DNA from: Blastococcus sp. DSM 46786
Lineage (GTDB): Bacteria; Actinomycetota; Actinomycetes; Mycobacteriales; Geodermatophilaceae
Direction: 5' to 3'
Length of the DNA stretch: 64,000 nt
Assembly: GCF_900109665.1 (NCBI RefSeq)
Contig: NZ_FOAO01000001.1
Location: forward strand, 351,332-415,331
Shown here: one piece after another, positions 56,603 to 64,000 of the stretch
How the letters are laid out: every line of letters begins with the position of its first letter
How positions within the stretch are numbered: position 1 is the stretch's first letter
Notes under the pieces: generated by a model
Told to the model about the DNA's origin: nothing
The model's database searches: none
What the model saw: only the letters and a program-made list of their open reading frames with translations
Translations under genes and position numbers: made by a program

Positions 56603-57666
56603 CAGCTGCACCCCTCCGCACCGCTCTCGAACTCGAACGGGCGGGCGACCGGCCGCCCGCCCGGGTCGAGCTCCGTGGCCGGGAGCGTGACCGTCCCGCC
56701 GGCCCGGCACATGAAGAAGTTGAACCAGCTGCCGTTGATGGCGGTGCGGGTGGTGAGGTCCAGCTTGACCGGAGCGGTCTGCAGGAAGCGCTCCACCACG
56801 TCACCGGTGTCGGCCAGGTTGCCCGCCAGGGCGTCGAGGGCCTTGATGTCCGCGGCCAGCGGCGCCCGTGCGTCCTCCAGGAAGCCGCTGGTGGCGAGCG
56901 CGAGCTGGTCGATCGTGTCCAGGGAGTCGAAGATGACCTCGCGGTCACCGGCGAGCCCGGTGACGAACTGCTGGAGGCTGACGACCAGGCCGGACAGCTG
57001 CTGGTCGCGGTCGGCCAGCGTGCCCATCACGGTGGTCAGGTTGTCGATGACGCTGCCGATGACCTGGTCGCGGTCGGCGAGGCTGTTGGTCAGCGAACCG
57101 ACGTGCGCCAGGAGGCTCTCCACGGTCCCGCCCTCGCCCTGGAAGACCTGGATGATCTCGAAGGACACCCGGTTGACGTCCGCCGGTGAGAGGGCCTGCA
57201 GCAGGGGCTGGAACCCGCCGAAGAGCACCGTGAGGTCCAGTGCGTCCGTCGTCCGGGACAGGGGGATGACGGCGCCCTCGTCGAGCGTCCGCCCCTGGGA
57301 TCCCTCCCCCTCGGTGAGCGCGATGTACCGCTGGCCGACCAGGTTGCGGTAGCGGATCGTCGCCTCCACCGCCTCGGGCAGCGGGACGTCGGCGCTCACT
57401 TCGAGCTCCACCTCGGCAGACGGCCGCTCGGTCCCCTCTCCGAGCCCGATGGCGACCACCTGGCCGACGCGCACCCCGGCGATGCGGACCTCGTCACCCT
57501 CGACCAGGCCGGCCACGTCGGTGAACTGGGCCCGGTAGGTCACCTGATCCCCGTAGCCGGCGTTGGTGATGGTGCTGACGAGGACATAGGCGGCGAGCAC
57601 GGTCACGACCCCGAACGCGACCAGCTTGACCAACGGCCCGGTCAGGCCTCTCAGCTGCCCGCTCAT
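56602..57666 (-). CDS. mceB: Mce family protein B (MceB-type)
   Basis: A 354-residue Mce subunit. Membrane helix near residues 10-32 (LVKLVAFGVVTVLAAYVLVS), MCE domain (YRAQFTDVAGLVEGDEVRIA; GVRVGQVVAIGLGEGTERP; YRNLVGQRYIAL), helical region (GSLTNSLADRDQVIGSVIDN) and a Cys-containing C-terminal part (WFNFFMCRAGG). ATG overlaps the mceA stop (ATGA). Confidence 0.95.
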   Translation of the reverse strand: MSGQLRGLTGPLVKLVAFGVVTVLAAYVLVSTITNAGYGDQVTYRAQFTDVAGLVEGDEVRIAGVRVGQVVAIGLGEGTERPSAEVELEVSADVPLPEAVEATIRYRNLVGQRYIALTEGEGSQGRTLDEGAVIPLSRTTDALDLTVLFGGFQPLLQALSPADVNRVSFEIIQVFQGEGGTVESLLAHVGSLTNSLADRDQVIGSVIDNLTTVMGTLADRDQQLSGLVVSLQQFVTGLAGDREVIFDSLDTIDQLALATSGFLEDARAPLAADIKALDALAGNLADTGDVVERFLQTAPVKLDLTTRTAINGSWFNFFMCRAGGTVTLPATELDPGGRPVARPFEFESGAEGCS

Positions 57667-59036
57667 CGCAGCATCACCGTCTTGCCGCGCAGGAACGGAG
57701 CCAGGGTCGCGGCGCCGAGCTCGGAGACGTCCGCGGCCTGGGCGCCGGTCTGGTAGGCGAGGATGCTGCGGACGAAATCGAGCTCGGCGGTCGAGCCGGC
57801 CAGCACGTCGGGCAGCGCGTTCCCGGCCCGCGCACCGGGCACGTTGTCCGGCTTCCCGCCGTCATCCGCTCCTGCGCGGTAGCAGGCCGGCTCGGGGCGC
57901 TCCGCGCTCTCCGGGGACTCGATGCCGTCGGCGGGCGGGTAGGGGCAGTAGTACTCCCCCGCCTGCGCCTCGGCGATCTCGCGGTCGATGGCGTCCAGGC
58001 CGCGGCAGTCCGGCGGCGCGGTGTCCGCGTACACCGGCTGGTCCCCGGGCGCGTAGGGGCTGCGGGGCGGGAACGTGAACTGGATGTTCAGGTTGAGCGA
58101 CGGGTCGCCGTCGGCGCCGAACGTCTCACCGATCCTGGGCACCGAGCGGCTGAGGCCCTCCAGGAGGCACGGGTAGACCGGCGAGTACTCGGCGAACAGG
58201 CCCAGCACCGGCCGCGACGTCTCCGCCAGGGAGATCAGGTTGCGCTCGTTGCGCTCGAGGAAGTCCGCGGTCACGGCCGCCGAGCCCGCGCCCACCGTGA
58301 ACGTCCGGCGCAGCATCTCGGCCTGGTCGACCACCGTCGCGTTGGTCAGCGCGAGGTTGTCCAGGACCGCCAGCAGGTCGTCCGCGGCGCCCTCGTAGGT
58401 CTCGGCGAAGTCGGCCAGTCCGGAGATGTCGGCCTGGAGCTCCGGGAGCACGGTGTTGAGCCGGCCGAAGTACTCGCCGGTGGCGGCCAGGTTGGCGCCG
58501 AGCTCGTCGCCGCGGCCCCGCAGCGCGTCGGCGACGGCGCCGAGGGTGTACGACAGGTCGTCGGGATGCACGGCGCGCAGCAGCGGCAGGGTGTCGTCGA
58601 TGACGCGCTGCAGCTCGATGGCGTTGCTGGCGCGGTCCTGCCCGATGACGTCGCCGTCGGCCAGTCGTTCCTCGCCCGCCTCCTCGGGGACCTGCAGGGC
58701 GACGTAGCGCTCGCCGAAGAGGGTCTTGGGGAGCAGCCGGGCGGTCACGTCGGCCGGGATGTGCTCGAGGTGCTCGGGTGCGATCGCGAGCTCGATGGTC
58801 GCGCCGTCGGCGTCGGCCCGGACCTCCCGCACCTCGCCGACGATGACGCCGCGGACCTTGACGTCCGAGGCCTCCTGCAGCTGGTTGCCGGCGGTGTCGG
58901 TCTCCAGCGTGACGCGGGCGACCTCGGTGAACGCCTTGTTGTAGGCGGCCACCGACAGCCCCAGCAGGAGCACCAGGACGACGAGGAACGCCAGGCCCTG
59001 GAGGCGCCGGCCGATGACCGCGCCCCGGCCCCTCAT
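57663..59036 (-). CDS. mceA: Mce family protein A (MceA-type)
   Basis: A 457-residue Mce subunit. N-terminal helix (LQGLAFLVVLVLLLGLSVAA), MCE domain (RVTLETDTAGNQLQEASDVK; VRGVIVGEVREVRADADG; LFGERYVALQVP), the long helical segment, and a C-terminal region with cysteines (PPDCRGLD; EYYCPYPP) and the end FLRGKTVMLR. Mce subunits A-F assemble into a hetero-hexameric tube across the cell envelope. First Mce gene after the permeases. Confidence 0.95.
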   Translation of the reverse strand: MRGRGAVIGRRLQGLAFLVVLVLLLGLSVAAYNKAFTEVARVTLETDTAGNQLQEASDVKVRGVIVGEVREVRADADGATIELAIAPEHLEHIPADVTARLLPKTLFGERYVALQVPEEAGEERLADGDVIGQDRASNAIELQRVIDDTLPLLRAVHPDDLSYTLGAVADALRGRGDELGANLAATGEYFGRLNTVLPELQADISGLADFAETYEGAADDLLAVLDNLALTNATVVDQAEMLRRTFTVGAGSAAVTADFLERNERNLISLAETSRPVLGLFAEYSPVYPCLLEGLSRSVPRIGETFGADGDPSLNLNIQFTFPPRSPYAPGDQPVYADTAPPDCRGLDAIDREIAEAQAGEYYCPYPPADGIESPESAERPEPACYRAGADDGGKPDNVPGARAGNALPDVLAGSTAELDFVRSILAYQTGAQAADVSELGAATLAPFLRGKTVMLR

Positions 59037-59121
59037 CGCCTTCCTCCCGGCGCACCCGGCTCCGCGCCGGCCCGGCCGGTGCGCGCCAGGCGCACCCGCG
59101 TCCTCGTTCTCGGCACCGCCG

Positions 59122-59991
59122 TCACCCCGCGATCCGGACAGTCGTGGTCGATCCCCAGATGGCCAGGGACAGGAACAGGTCGATGACGTTGATGGCGACG
59201 ATCGAGAAGCGGACCGCCCGTCCGACGGCCAGACCGACGCCCGCGGGACCGCCGCTCGCGCGGTACCCGTAGTAGCAGTGGGTCAGGATGATCACCACGG
59301 CGAAGACCAGCACCTTGAGGAACGACCACAGCACGTCCTGCGGCGGCAGGAAGAGGTTGAAGTAGTGGTCGTAGGTGCCCTCGGACTGGCCGTACGCCTG
59401 GGTCGCGATGGTCCGCGTCGCGAAGTAGCTCGTGAGGAGCCCCAGCACGTACAGCGGGATGACGGCGACGAAGCCGGCGACGATGCGCGTGGTCACGAGG
59501 AACGGCAGGGACGGCACCCCCATGACCTCGAGAGCGTCGATCTCCTCGTTGATCCGCATGGCACCGATCTGGGCGGTGAACCCGCAGCCGACCGTGGCCG
59601 ACAGCGCCAGGCCGGCCACCAGCGGCGCGATCTCCCGGGTGTTGAAGTAGGCCGAGAGGAAGCCCGTGAAGGCCGATGTGCCGAGCTGGTCGAGGGCCGC
59701 GTACCCCTGGAGCCCGACCTCCGTGCCGGTGAAGAACGAGAGGAAGGCGATGACGCCGACGGTGCCGCCGATGACCGCCAGGGCGCCGGTCCCGAACGTC
59801 ACCTCCGCCAGCAACCGGAACGTCTCGCGCTTGTAGCGGCGCAGCGCCCGCGGCACCCAGCCGAGAGCGCGTCCGTAGAAGCTCAGCTGGTCGCCGAGGT
59901 CGTCGAGGGCGTCCATCGGCCGGCGGTACACGGTCTGGCCCAGCCGGCGGGCCCCGACCCGGATCCGGTCGGTCGGAGAGAGCAGCGCCAT
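59122..59991 (-). CDS. yrbEB: YrbE-type MlaE-family permease B of the Mce transporter
   Basis: A 289-residue membrane protein, the second permease subunit. The MlaE/YrbE fold is shown by IGGTVGVIAFLSFFTGTEVG, REIAPLVAGLALSATVGCGF, the coupling helix AQIGAMRINEEIDALEVMGV and the C-terminal YYGYRASGGPAGVG. The ATG overlaps the yrbEA stop (TGATG). 85 nt precede mceA. Confidence 0.95.
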   Translation of the reverse strand: MALLSPTDRIRVGARRLGQTVYRRPMDALDDLGDQLSFYGRALGWVPRALRRYKRETFRLLAEVTFGTGALAVIGGTVGVIAFLSFFTGTEVGLQGYAALDQLGTSAFTGFLSAYFNTREIAPLVAGLALSATVGCGFTAQIGAMRINEEIDALEVMGVPSLPFLVTTRIVAGFVAVIPLYVLGLLTSYFATRTIATQAYGQSEGTYDHYFNLFLPPQDVLWSFLKVLVFAVVIILTHCYYGYRASGGPAGVGLAVGRAVRFSIVAINVIDLFLSLAIWGSTTTVRIAG

Positions 59992-60806
59992 CACTGCCCC
60001 TTCGGTGGCACGAGCTGGAAGTAGATCGCGGTGATCACGAAGTTCACGGCGAACAGCAGCAGGAAGGTGATGACGACGGCCTGGTTCACCGCGTCCCCGA
60101 CCCCCTTGGGCCCACCACCGGCGCGTAGCCCCTTGTACGAGGCCACGATCCCGGCGATGAGCCCGAAGACCAGCGCCTTGATCTCCCCGGACCAGAAGTC
60201 CTCGACCTGCGCCAGCGCGCTGAACGACGCGAGGTAGGCGCCGGGCGTGCCGCCCTGCAGGACGACGTTGAAGAAGTAGCCACCCGCCACGCCCACCACG
60301 CTGACCAGCCCGTTGAGCAGAACGGCGACCAGCATGGACGCCAGCACGCGGGGCACCACCAGCCGCTGGATCGGGCTGATGCCGAGGACCTCCATCGCGT
60401 CGATCTCGTCGCGGATCTTGCGCGCACCGAGATCGGCGCAGATGGCCGATCCGCCGGCGCCCGCGATCAGCAGAGCCGTCACGATGGGGCTCGCCTCGCG
60501 GAGGACCGCCAGGACCGACGCCGACCCGGTGAAGGACTGGGCGCCCAGCTGCCGGGTGAGGGAGCCCAGCTGCAGGGCGATGACCGCGCCGAACGGGATG
60601 GCCACCAGCGCCGTCGGCAGGATGGTGACGCTCGCGACGAACCACGTCTGCTGGATGAACTCGCGCAGCTGGAACGGCCGCTTGGGGAGCGCCCGGAGCA
60701 CGTCGAGCGCGAAGGCGAACAGGTTGCCGCTGGCGGCGAGCGGACGGGTGGGTGAGAACTTCCCGTCGAGCAGACCCGGCGCTTTCGGTCGTCCGGTGGC
60801 GGTCAC
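59991..60806 (-). CDS. yrbEA: YrbE-type MlaE-family permease A of the Mce transporter
   Basis: A 271-residue membrane protein with the MlaE permease hallmarks VTILPTALVAIPFGAVIALQ, SPIVTALLIAGAGGSAICAD, the coupling helix GARKIRDEIDAMEVLGISP and YKGLRAGGGPKGVGDAVNQA. GTG start overlaps the ATPase stop (GTGA). Forms the permease pair with yrbEB. Confidence 0.95.
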   Translation of the reverse strand: MTATGRPKAPGLLDGKFSPTRPLAASGNLFAFALDVLRALPKRPFQLREFIQQTWFVASVTILPTALVAIPFGAVIALQLGSLTRQLGAQSFTGSASVLAVLREASPIVTALLIAGAGGSAICADLGARKIRDEIDAMEVLGISPIQRLVVPRVLASMLVAVLLNGLVSVVGVAGGYFFNVVLQGGTPGAYLASFSALAQVEDFWSGEIKALVFGLIAGIVASYKGLRAGGGPKGVGDAVNQAVVITFLLLFAVNFVITAIYFQLVPPKGQ

Positions 60807-61939
60807 GGTTCACCCGCCGACCGGGGGAGGACGGCGGTGGCCGCGGAGCCGGCCGGGACCGCGTCCGGCCCGGGCGCCCAGTGCCGGCCACCGGCAGCCG
60901 CGGTCGGCGTGAAGGCGCCGGCATCGGCCTGGGCGAGCAGGTCGTGCGGCAGCGACGCGCGGATGGCCTCAGCGGTGGCCGGGTCGAACTCGTGCAGCAT
61001 CCGGGCGACCCGCTCCTGCCGACGGCGCACCGCCTGGCGCTCCGGCAGGCCCGGGGAGGGGTCGAGCTGCGGCGGTACGGCGTCGCCACCGCTGGCGCCC
61101 TTGGGCCCGATGCCGTTGTGCTGGTCCCCGCCGCGGGCCTCCAGGGCCGCCATCTCGGCCTCGACCTGGGCGACGTCCTTCTCCTCGCTCATGCCGATGG
61201 GGCCCTCGCGCCGGCCGTTGAGGAACTGGCGGACCACCGGCTCCTGGGAGGTCAGCAGCTGCTCGCGCGGGCCGAACATCGCCAGGTGGCGGCGGAAGAG
61301 CAGGCCGAGGTTGTCGGGCACGGTCCGCGCGGTGCCGATGTCGTGCGTGACGATCAGGAACGTCGCGTCGATCTGGGCGTTGAGGTCGACGATGAGCTGG
61401 TTGAGGTAGGCCACGCGGACGGGGTCGAGGCCCGAGTCGGGCTCGTCGAACAGGATGATCTCGGGGTCGAGCACCAGGGCGCGGGCCAGGCCGGCGCGCT
61501 TGCGCATCCCGCCGGAGATCTCCCCCGGCAGCTTCCCCTCGGCGCCCTGCAGGCCGACCATGTCCATCTTCTCGAGGACGATCCGCCGGATCTCCGACTC
61601 GCTCTTCTTCGTGTGCTCGCGCAGCGGGAAGGCGATGTTGTCGAACAGGTTCATCGACCCGAACAGGGCGCCGTCCTGGAAGAGGACGCCGAACAGCTTC
61701 CGGACCTCGTAGAGCCGGTGCTCCCGGCAGGTGACGATGTCGGTGTCGGAGATGACGATCGAGCCGCGCTCGGGCTTGAGCAGGCCGACCAGCGACTTGA
61801 GGAAGACGGACTTGCCGGTGCCGGACGGACCCAGCAGCACCGAGATCTCCCCGGGCGGGAGGGTGAGCGTGACGTCGCTCCAGATGTTCTGGCTGCCGAA
61901 CGACTTGGTCAGCCCCGAGACCTCGACTGCGACGCCCAC
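60803..61939 (-). CDS. mceG: Mce transporter ATP-binding protein (MceG/MlaF-type)
   Basis: A 378-residue ABC ATPase that powers the Mce transporter. Walker A GPSGTGKS (37-44), Q-loop Gln88, signature SGGMRKR (142-148), Walker B IILFDE (161-166) and H-loop His199. The ABC domain ends near residue 245 (VVRQFLNGRREGPIGMSEEK); a ~130-residue Pro/Ala-rich extension follows with a moderately conserved-looking stretch FDPATAEAIRASLPHDLLAQ. GTG start with GGGAGG upstream. In mycobacteria mceG (mkl) lies apart from mce operons, whereas here it is the first gene. Confidence 0.95.
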   Translation of the reverse strand: MGVAVEVSGLTKSFGSQNIWSDVTLTLPPGEISVLLGPSGTGKSVFLKSLVGLLKPERGSIVISDTDIVTCREHRLYEVRKLFGVLFQDGALFGSMNLFDNIAFPLREHTKKSESEIRRIVLEKMDMVGLQGAEGKLPGEISGGMRKRAGLARALVLDPEIILFDEPDSGLDPVRVAYLNQLIVDLNAQIDATFLIVTHDIGTARTVPDNLGLLFRRHLAMFGPREQLLTSQEPVVRQFLNGRREGPIGMSEEKDVAQVEAEMAALEARGGDQHNGIGPKGASGGDAVPPQLDPSPGLPERQAVRRRQERVARMLHEFDPATAEAIRASLPHDLLAQADAGAFTPTAAAGGRHWAPGPDAVPAGSAATAVLPRSAGEP

Positions 61940-62051
61940 GTGTCCCTGCCTCCCGTCCCGGTTGCCCACCGGTTCCCCACCCCGCCGCGTCGGCGGGCCC
62001 CGGCAGTGCGCTGCTCCTCGAACCCTCCGGCTAGGGAGGGATCGCACCGCG

Positions 62052-62068
62052 TCACTACCGGTCAGTAA
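62052..62068. promoter_or_regulatory. Dyad upstream of the Mce operon, candidate TetR-type operator
   Basis: TCACTACCGGTCAGTAA, an imperfect 17-bp dyad (T-ACT...AGT-A), about 115 bp upstream of mceG. TetR regulators often control lipid-uptake genes through such dyads, and none is encoded next to it. The promoter itself is not clear. Confidence 0.42.
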
Positions 62069-62155
62069 CGATCACGCGGGGCGAAGGTTACGTGTGTCAC
62101 GGAGTTCCGGTGACCCGGGTCTCCCTGTGACGGTCGAAACCACCCGGACATGCGA

Positions 62156-62189
62156 CAGGGGCCGTCCCCCCGAAGGAGGACGGCCCCTG
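62156..62189. terminator. 12-bp perfect hairpin between rplL and mceG
   Basis: CAGGGGCCGTCC (62156-62167) pairs with GGACGGCCCCTG (62178-62189), loop 62168-62177. Second hairpin in tandem after rplL, so the ribosomal pair is well insulated from the Mce operon. The 342-bp spacer 61940-62281 otherwise contains only the dyad and the first element. Confidence 0.7.
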
Positions 62190-62222
62190 CTGCGGCGTAG
62201 CCGCGAGGTGACGCGATGGAAC

Positions 62223-62279
62223 GGCCCCGGCGCAGGGACCCGGCCCGAGCGGAGCGAGGGCTGGGGGGCGCCGGGGTCC
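62223..62279 (-). terminator. Terminator-like element after rplL
   Basis: Begins 2 nt after the rplL stop. GGCCCCGGCGC (62223-62233) pairs with GCGCCGGGGTCC (62268-62279); the loop has GAGCGGAGCGAG. On the minus strand it reads AGAAGGACCCC ... GGGGCCGTTCCA, the family pattern. Confidence 0.72.
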
Positions 62280-62281
62280 TT

Positions 62282-62671
62282 CTACTTGACGGTGACGGTG
62301 GCGCCGGCGCCCTCGAGAGCGGCCTTGGCCTTCTCGGCGGCGTCCTTGGCGACCTTCTCCAGGACCGGCTTGGGCGCGTTGTCGACCAGGTCCTTGGCCT
62401 CCTTGAGGCCGAGCGAGGTCAGGCCGCGCACCTCCTTGATGACCTGGATCTTCTTGTCGCCGGCAGCCTCGAGGATGACGTCGAACTCGTCCTGCTCAAC
62501 GGCCTCCTCTGCGGCACCGCCGCCGCCGGCGGCCGGGGCGGCCGCCATGGCGACCGGCGCGGCAGCGGTGACCTCGAAGGTCTCCTCGAACTGCTTCACG
62601 AAGTCGGACAGCTCGAGGAGGGTCATCTCCTTGAACGCGTCGAGCAGCTCCGCGGTGGACAGCTTGGCCAT
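62282..62671 (-). CDS. rplL: 50S ribosomal protein bL12 (L7/L12)
   Basis: bL12 (129 residues), stalk protein recruiting translational GTPases. The N-terminal dimerisation domain ([20 protein letters not shown]) is followed by an Ala/Gly-rich hinge (about 40-60) and the C-terminal factor-binding domain ([40 protein letters not shown]). 17 nt after rplJ. Confidence 0.99.
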   Translation of the reverse strand: MAKLSTAELLDAFKEMTLLELSDFVKQFEETFEVTAAAPVAMAAAPAAGGGGAAEEAVEQDEFDVILEAAGDKKIQVIKEVRGLTSLGLKEAKDLVDNAPKPVLEKVAKDAAEKAKAALEGAGATVTVK

Positions 62672-62688
62672 GGTGTCTCCTTCTGGGG

Positions 62689-63282
62689 TCAGTCGGTGCT
62701 GGCCGCGGCGTCCGCGGCGTCAGCGTCGGGGGTGGTGTCAGCAGCAGCGGCTTCGGGAGCGCCCGCCTCGGCGGGCTTCTTCTCCTTGAGCGCCTCGGCG
62801 AGCCGGGCGACCTGCGACAGCGGGGCCTGGAACAGCCCGGCAGCCTTGGTCAGGTTGCCCTTCATGGCGCCGGCCAGCTTGGCCAGCAGCACCTCGCGCG
62901 GCTCGACGTCGGCCAGGGCGGTGACCTCGGCGGGGCCGACGGTTCGGCCCTCGACGACGCCGCCCTTGACGACGAGCAGCGGGTTGGCGCGCGCGAAGTC
63001 GCGGATGGCCTTGGCGGCCTCGACGACGTCGCCCTCGATGAAGGCGATCGCGGTCGGGCCGTTGAGCAGCGGGGCCAGGTCGGAGTGCCCGACCGAGTCC
63101 GCCGCCCGCTTCGTCAGGGTGTTCTTGACGACGGCGTAGCTGCTGCCCTCACCGAGGGAACGGCGCAGCTGGGTCAGCTGCGCCACGGTCAGCCCGCGGT
63201 ACTCGGTGAGCACCGCCGCGCTGGACGACTGGAACCGCTCGGTGATCTCGTCGATCACCGCGGCCTTCGCCTGCGTGGGCAT
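62689..63282 (-). CDS. rplJ: 50S ribosomal protein uL10 with acidic tail
   Basis: uL10 (197 residues) anchors the L12 stalk. It reads [54 protein letters not shown] and [20 protein letters not shown]; the L12-binding helix is [16 protein letters not shown] near 160-170. The last ~30 residues are an Ala/Asp-rich tail. Preceded by an L10-leader RNA and not by rplA/rplK within the window. Confidence 0.98.
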   Translation of the reverse strand: MPTQAKAAVIDEITERFQSSSAAVLTEYRGLTVAQLTQLRRSLGEGSSYAVVKNTLTKRAADSVGHSDLAPLLNGPTAIAFIEGDVVEAAKAIRDFARANPLLVVKGGVVEGRTVGPAEVTALADVEPREVLLAKLAGAMKGNLTKAAGLFQAPLSQVARLAEALKEKKPAEAGAPEAAAADTTPDADAADAAASTD

Positions 63283-63417
63283 GGGCCTCCTCTCGTCTGT
63301 CGGGCGACTGCTGGACGCTGCACGACTGCGTGCGACGGAGGGCCCGGAGACGAGGAACGCCCCGGCGCAGGGCGCACGGGGCGAGGGGCGGGCGCGTGCG
63401 CCTGCCGATCGAACCGT

Positions 63418-63490
63418 CCTCCTGCGCGGGTCGCCCGGAGCTCCGGGACCTTCGATCGCACGCGGACGTGCGACGACCAGCGGTCTTGGG
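63418..63490 (-). ncRNA. L10 (rplJL) leader RNA
   Basis: On the minus strand AAGACCGCTGGTCGTCGCAC, a GCACGTCCGCGTGC hairpin, CGAAGGTCC, a CCGGAGCTCCGG hairpin and GACCCGCGCAGGAGG appear in order. This matches the conserved L10-binding leader (kink-turn and GCGCAGG element) through which L10-L12 represses rplJL. It ends about 135 nt before rplJ. Confidence 0.82.
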
Positions 63491-63503
63491 GGGAACGGGG
63501 ACG

Positions 63504-63509
63504 AGCATA
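63504..63509 (-). promoter_or_regulatory. Candidate -10 box of the rplJ promoter
   Basis: TATGCT on the minus strand just upstream of the L10 leader; no good -35 is seen 16-18 bp further. Predicted start near 63497 would make the leader the 5' end of the transcript. Weak on its own. Confidence 0.35.
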
Positions 63510-63637
63510 CATGCCGCCCCTCGCGCGCCGGCCGTCGTCCCGGTCACACCCTGCGCCGTCGAGCGCTGCACTGCCCCTGGGACGCCGGCGGCCCCGCCGC
63601 GCGGGTGCGCAGCGGGGCCGTCCTGGCTCACCCGGCG

Positions 63638-63673
63638 GGGTCCTGGCTCACTGTCGACGGTGAGCCAGGACCC
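63638..63673. repeat. 14-bp perfect inverted repeat between rplJ and the IS110 transposase
   Basis: GGGTCCTGGCTCAC (63638-63651) and GTGAGCCAGGACCC (63660-63673) flank TGTCGACG; another copy of TCCTGGCTCACC lies at 63621-63632. It is 29 bp past the transposase stop, so it may belong to the right end of the element or be a transcription-blocking hairpin. The remainder of 63510-63701 shows no gene. Confidence 0.7.
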
Positions 63674-63701
63674 GGAACGACCAGGATGCTCCTATGGATC
63701 G

Positions 63702-64000
63702 TCAAGCGGCCGAGGCGATGTTTTCGGGCGACTGGGTGGGGCGTAGGACGTAGTAGAGCTCGCGGGCGATCATGCGCTTGAGGCAGCGGATGATGTCCTT
63801 CTTCGACAGTCCCTCTTGAGTGCGGCGTTCGACGTAGGCACGGATGCGTGGGTCCCAGCGCATCCGGCAGAGCGCGACGCGGTAGAGGGCGGCGTTGGCT
63901 TGGCGATCGCCGCCGCGGTTGAGCCGGTGGCGGTGGGTTCTGCCCGAGGACGCCGGGATGGGGGCGGCGCCGCAGAGCATGGCGAAGGCCGGTTCGGAGT
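63702..64000 (-). mobile_element. IS110-family transposase, C-terminal part (start outside window)
   Basis: About 99 residues of the C-terminal Transposase_20 region of an IS110-family DEDD transposase: SEPAFAMLCGAAPIPASSGR, THRHRLNRGGDRQANAALYR and AYVERRTQEGLSKKDIIRCL. The invariant Ser of the recombinase is in PASSG. No frameshift or stop is seen in the visible part, and the end (PENIASAA) looks natural, so the copy may be intact. IS110 elements encode a bridge RNA next to the transposase gene; for this group it would normally lie upstream, outside the window. Confidence 0.9.

Overview
This is a very high-GC bacterial chromosome segment, dense in 1-nt and 4-nt start/stop overlaps (ATGA, GTGA, TGATG) and rich in GTG and TTG starts. 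It carries Mce lipid-import genes, zinc-ribbon forms of S4, S14 and L36, a short-lid adenylate kinase, an S10-spc-alpha ribosomal supercluster and an LLM-class oxidoreductase. Together these point to an actinobacterium. My best guess is Geodermatophilaceae or a close relative; that is inference from gene order and style, not from a search.

Layout. (1) 1-9,654, all minus strand: tsaE (cut by the window edge), a family-4 uracil-DNA glycosylase, an alpha/beta hydrolase, alr, nnr and acpS, then glmS, glmM, rpsI and rplM. This covers cell-wall precursor supply, metabolite repair and a ribosomal pair. (2) 9,799-17,075: beta-carbonic anhydrase and a PfkB-family sugar kinase, then molybdenum-cofactor genes (moeA-moaC-mogA on plus, fdhD on minus, mobA-like on plus). 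A PadR regulator/membrane protein pair with a perfect candidate operator interrupts the cofactor genes. (3) 17,107-36,154, minus strand: the ribosomal supercluster, transcribed from high to low coordinates. It runs rpsJ to rpsQ, then rplN to rplO-secY-adk-map, then infA-rpmJ-rpsM-rpsK-rpsD-rpoA-rplQ, a small acidic unknown protein and truA. (4) 36,304-40,628: the str operon rpsL-rpsG-fusA-tuf, with a good promoter and a leader of about 315 nt. (5) 41,151-42,191, plus strand: an LLM-class flavin-dependent oxidoreductase, separated from rpoC by an 18-bp bidirectional terminator. (6) 42,388-49,893: rpoB-rpoC. (7) 50,304-61,939: a complete Mce operon (mceG ATPase, two YrbE permeases, MceA-F, two Mce-associated proteins) placed between rplJ-rplL and rpoB-rpoC. 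(8) 62,282-63,490: rplJ-rplL with an L10 leader. (9) 63,702-64,000: the 3' end of an IS110-family transposase.

The most unusual theme is RNA punctuation. Strong GC-rich hairpins follow many genes inside clusters that are often treated as one operon: after rpsM, rpsD, rpoA, the acidic gene, rplO, rpsN, rpsQ, map, tuf and rplL. Several belong to one recognisable dispersed family: a stop codon followed almost at once by AGAAGGACC, a variable stem, an inner CGCTCGCG/GCTCGCGG-like motif, and a distal arm ending GGCCGTTCCA. At map the distal arm has been amplified into a 45-bp tandem array. I see no CRISPR array, rRNA or tRNA gene in the window.
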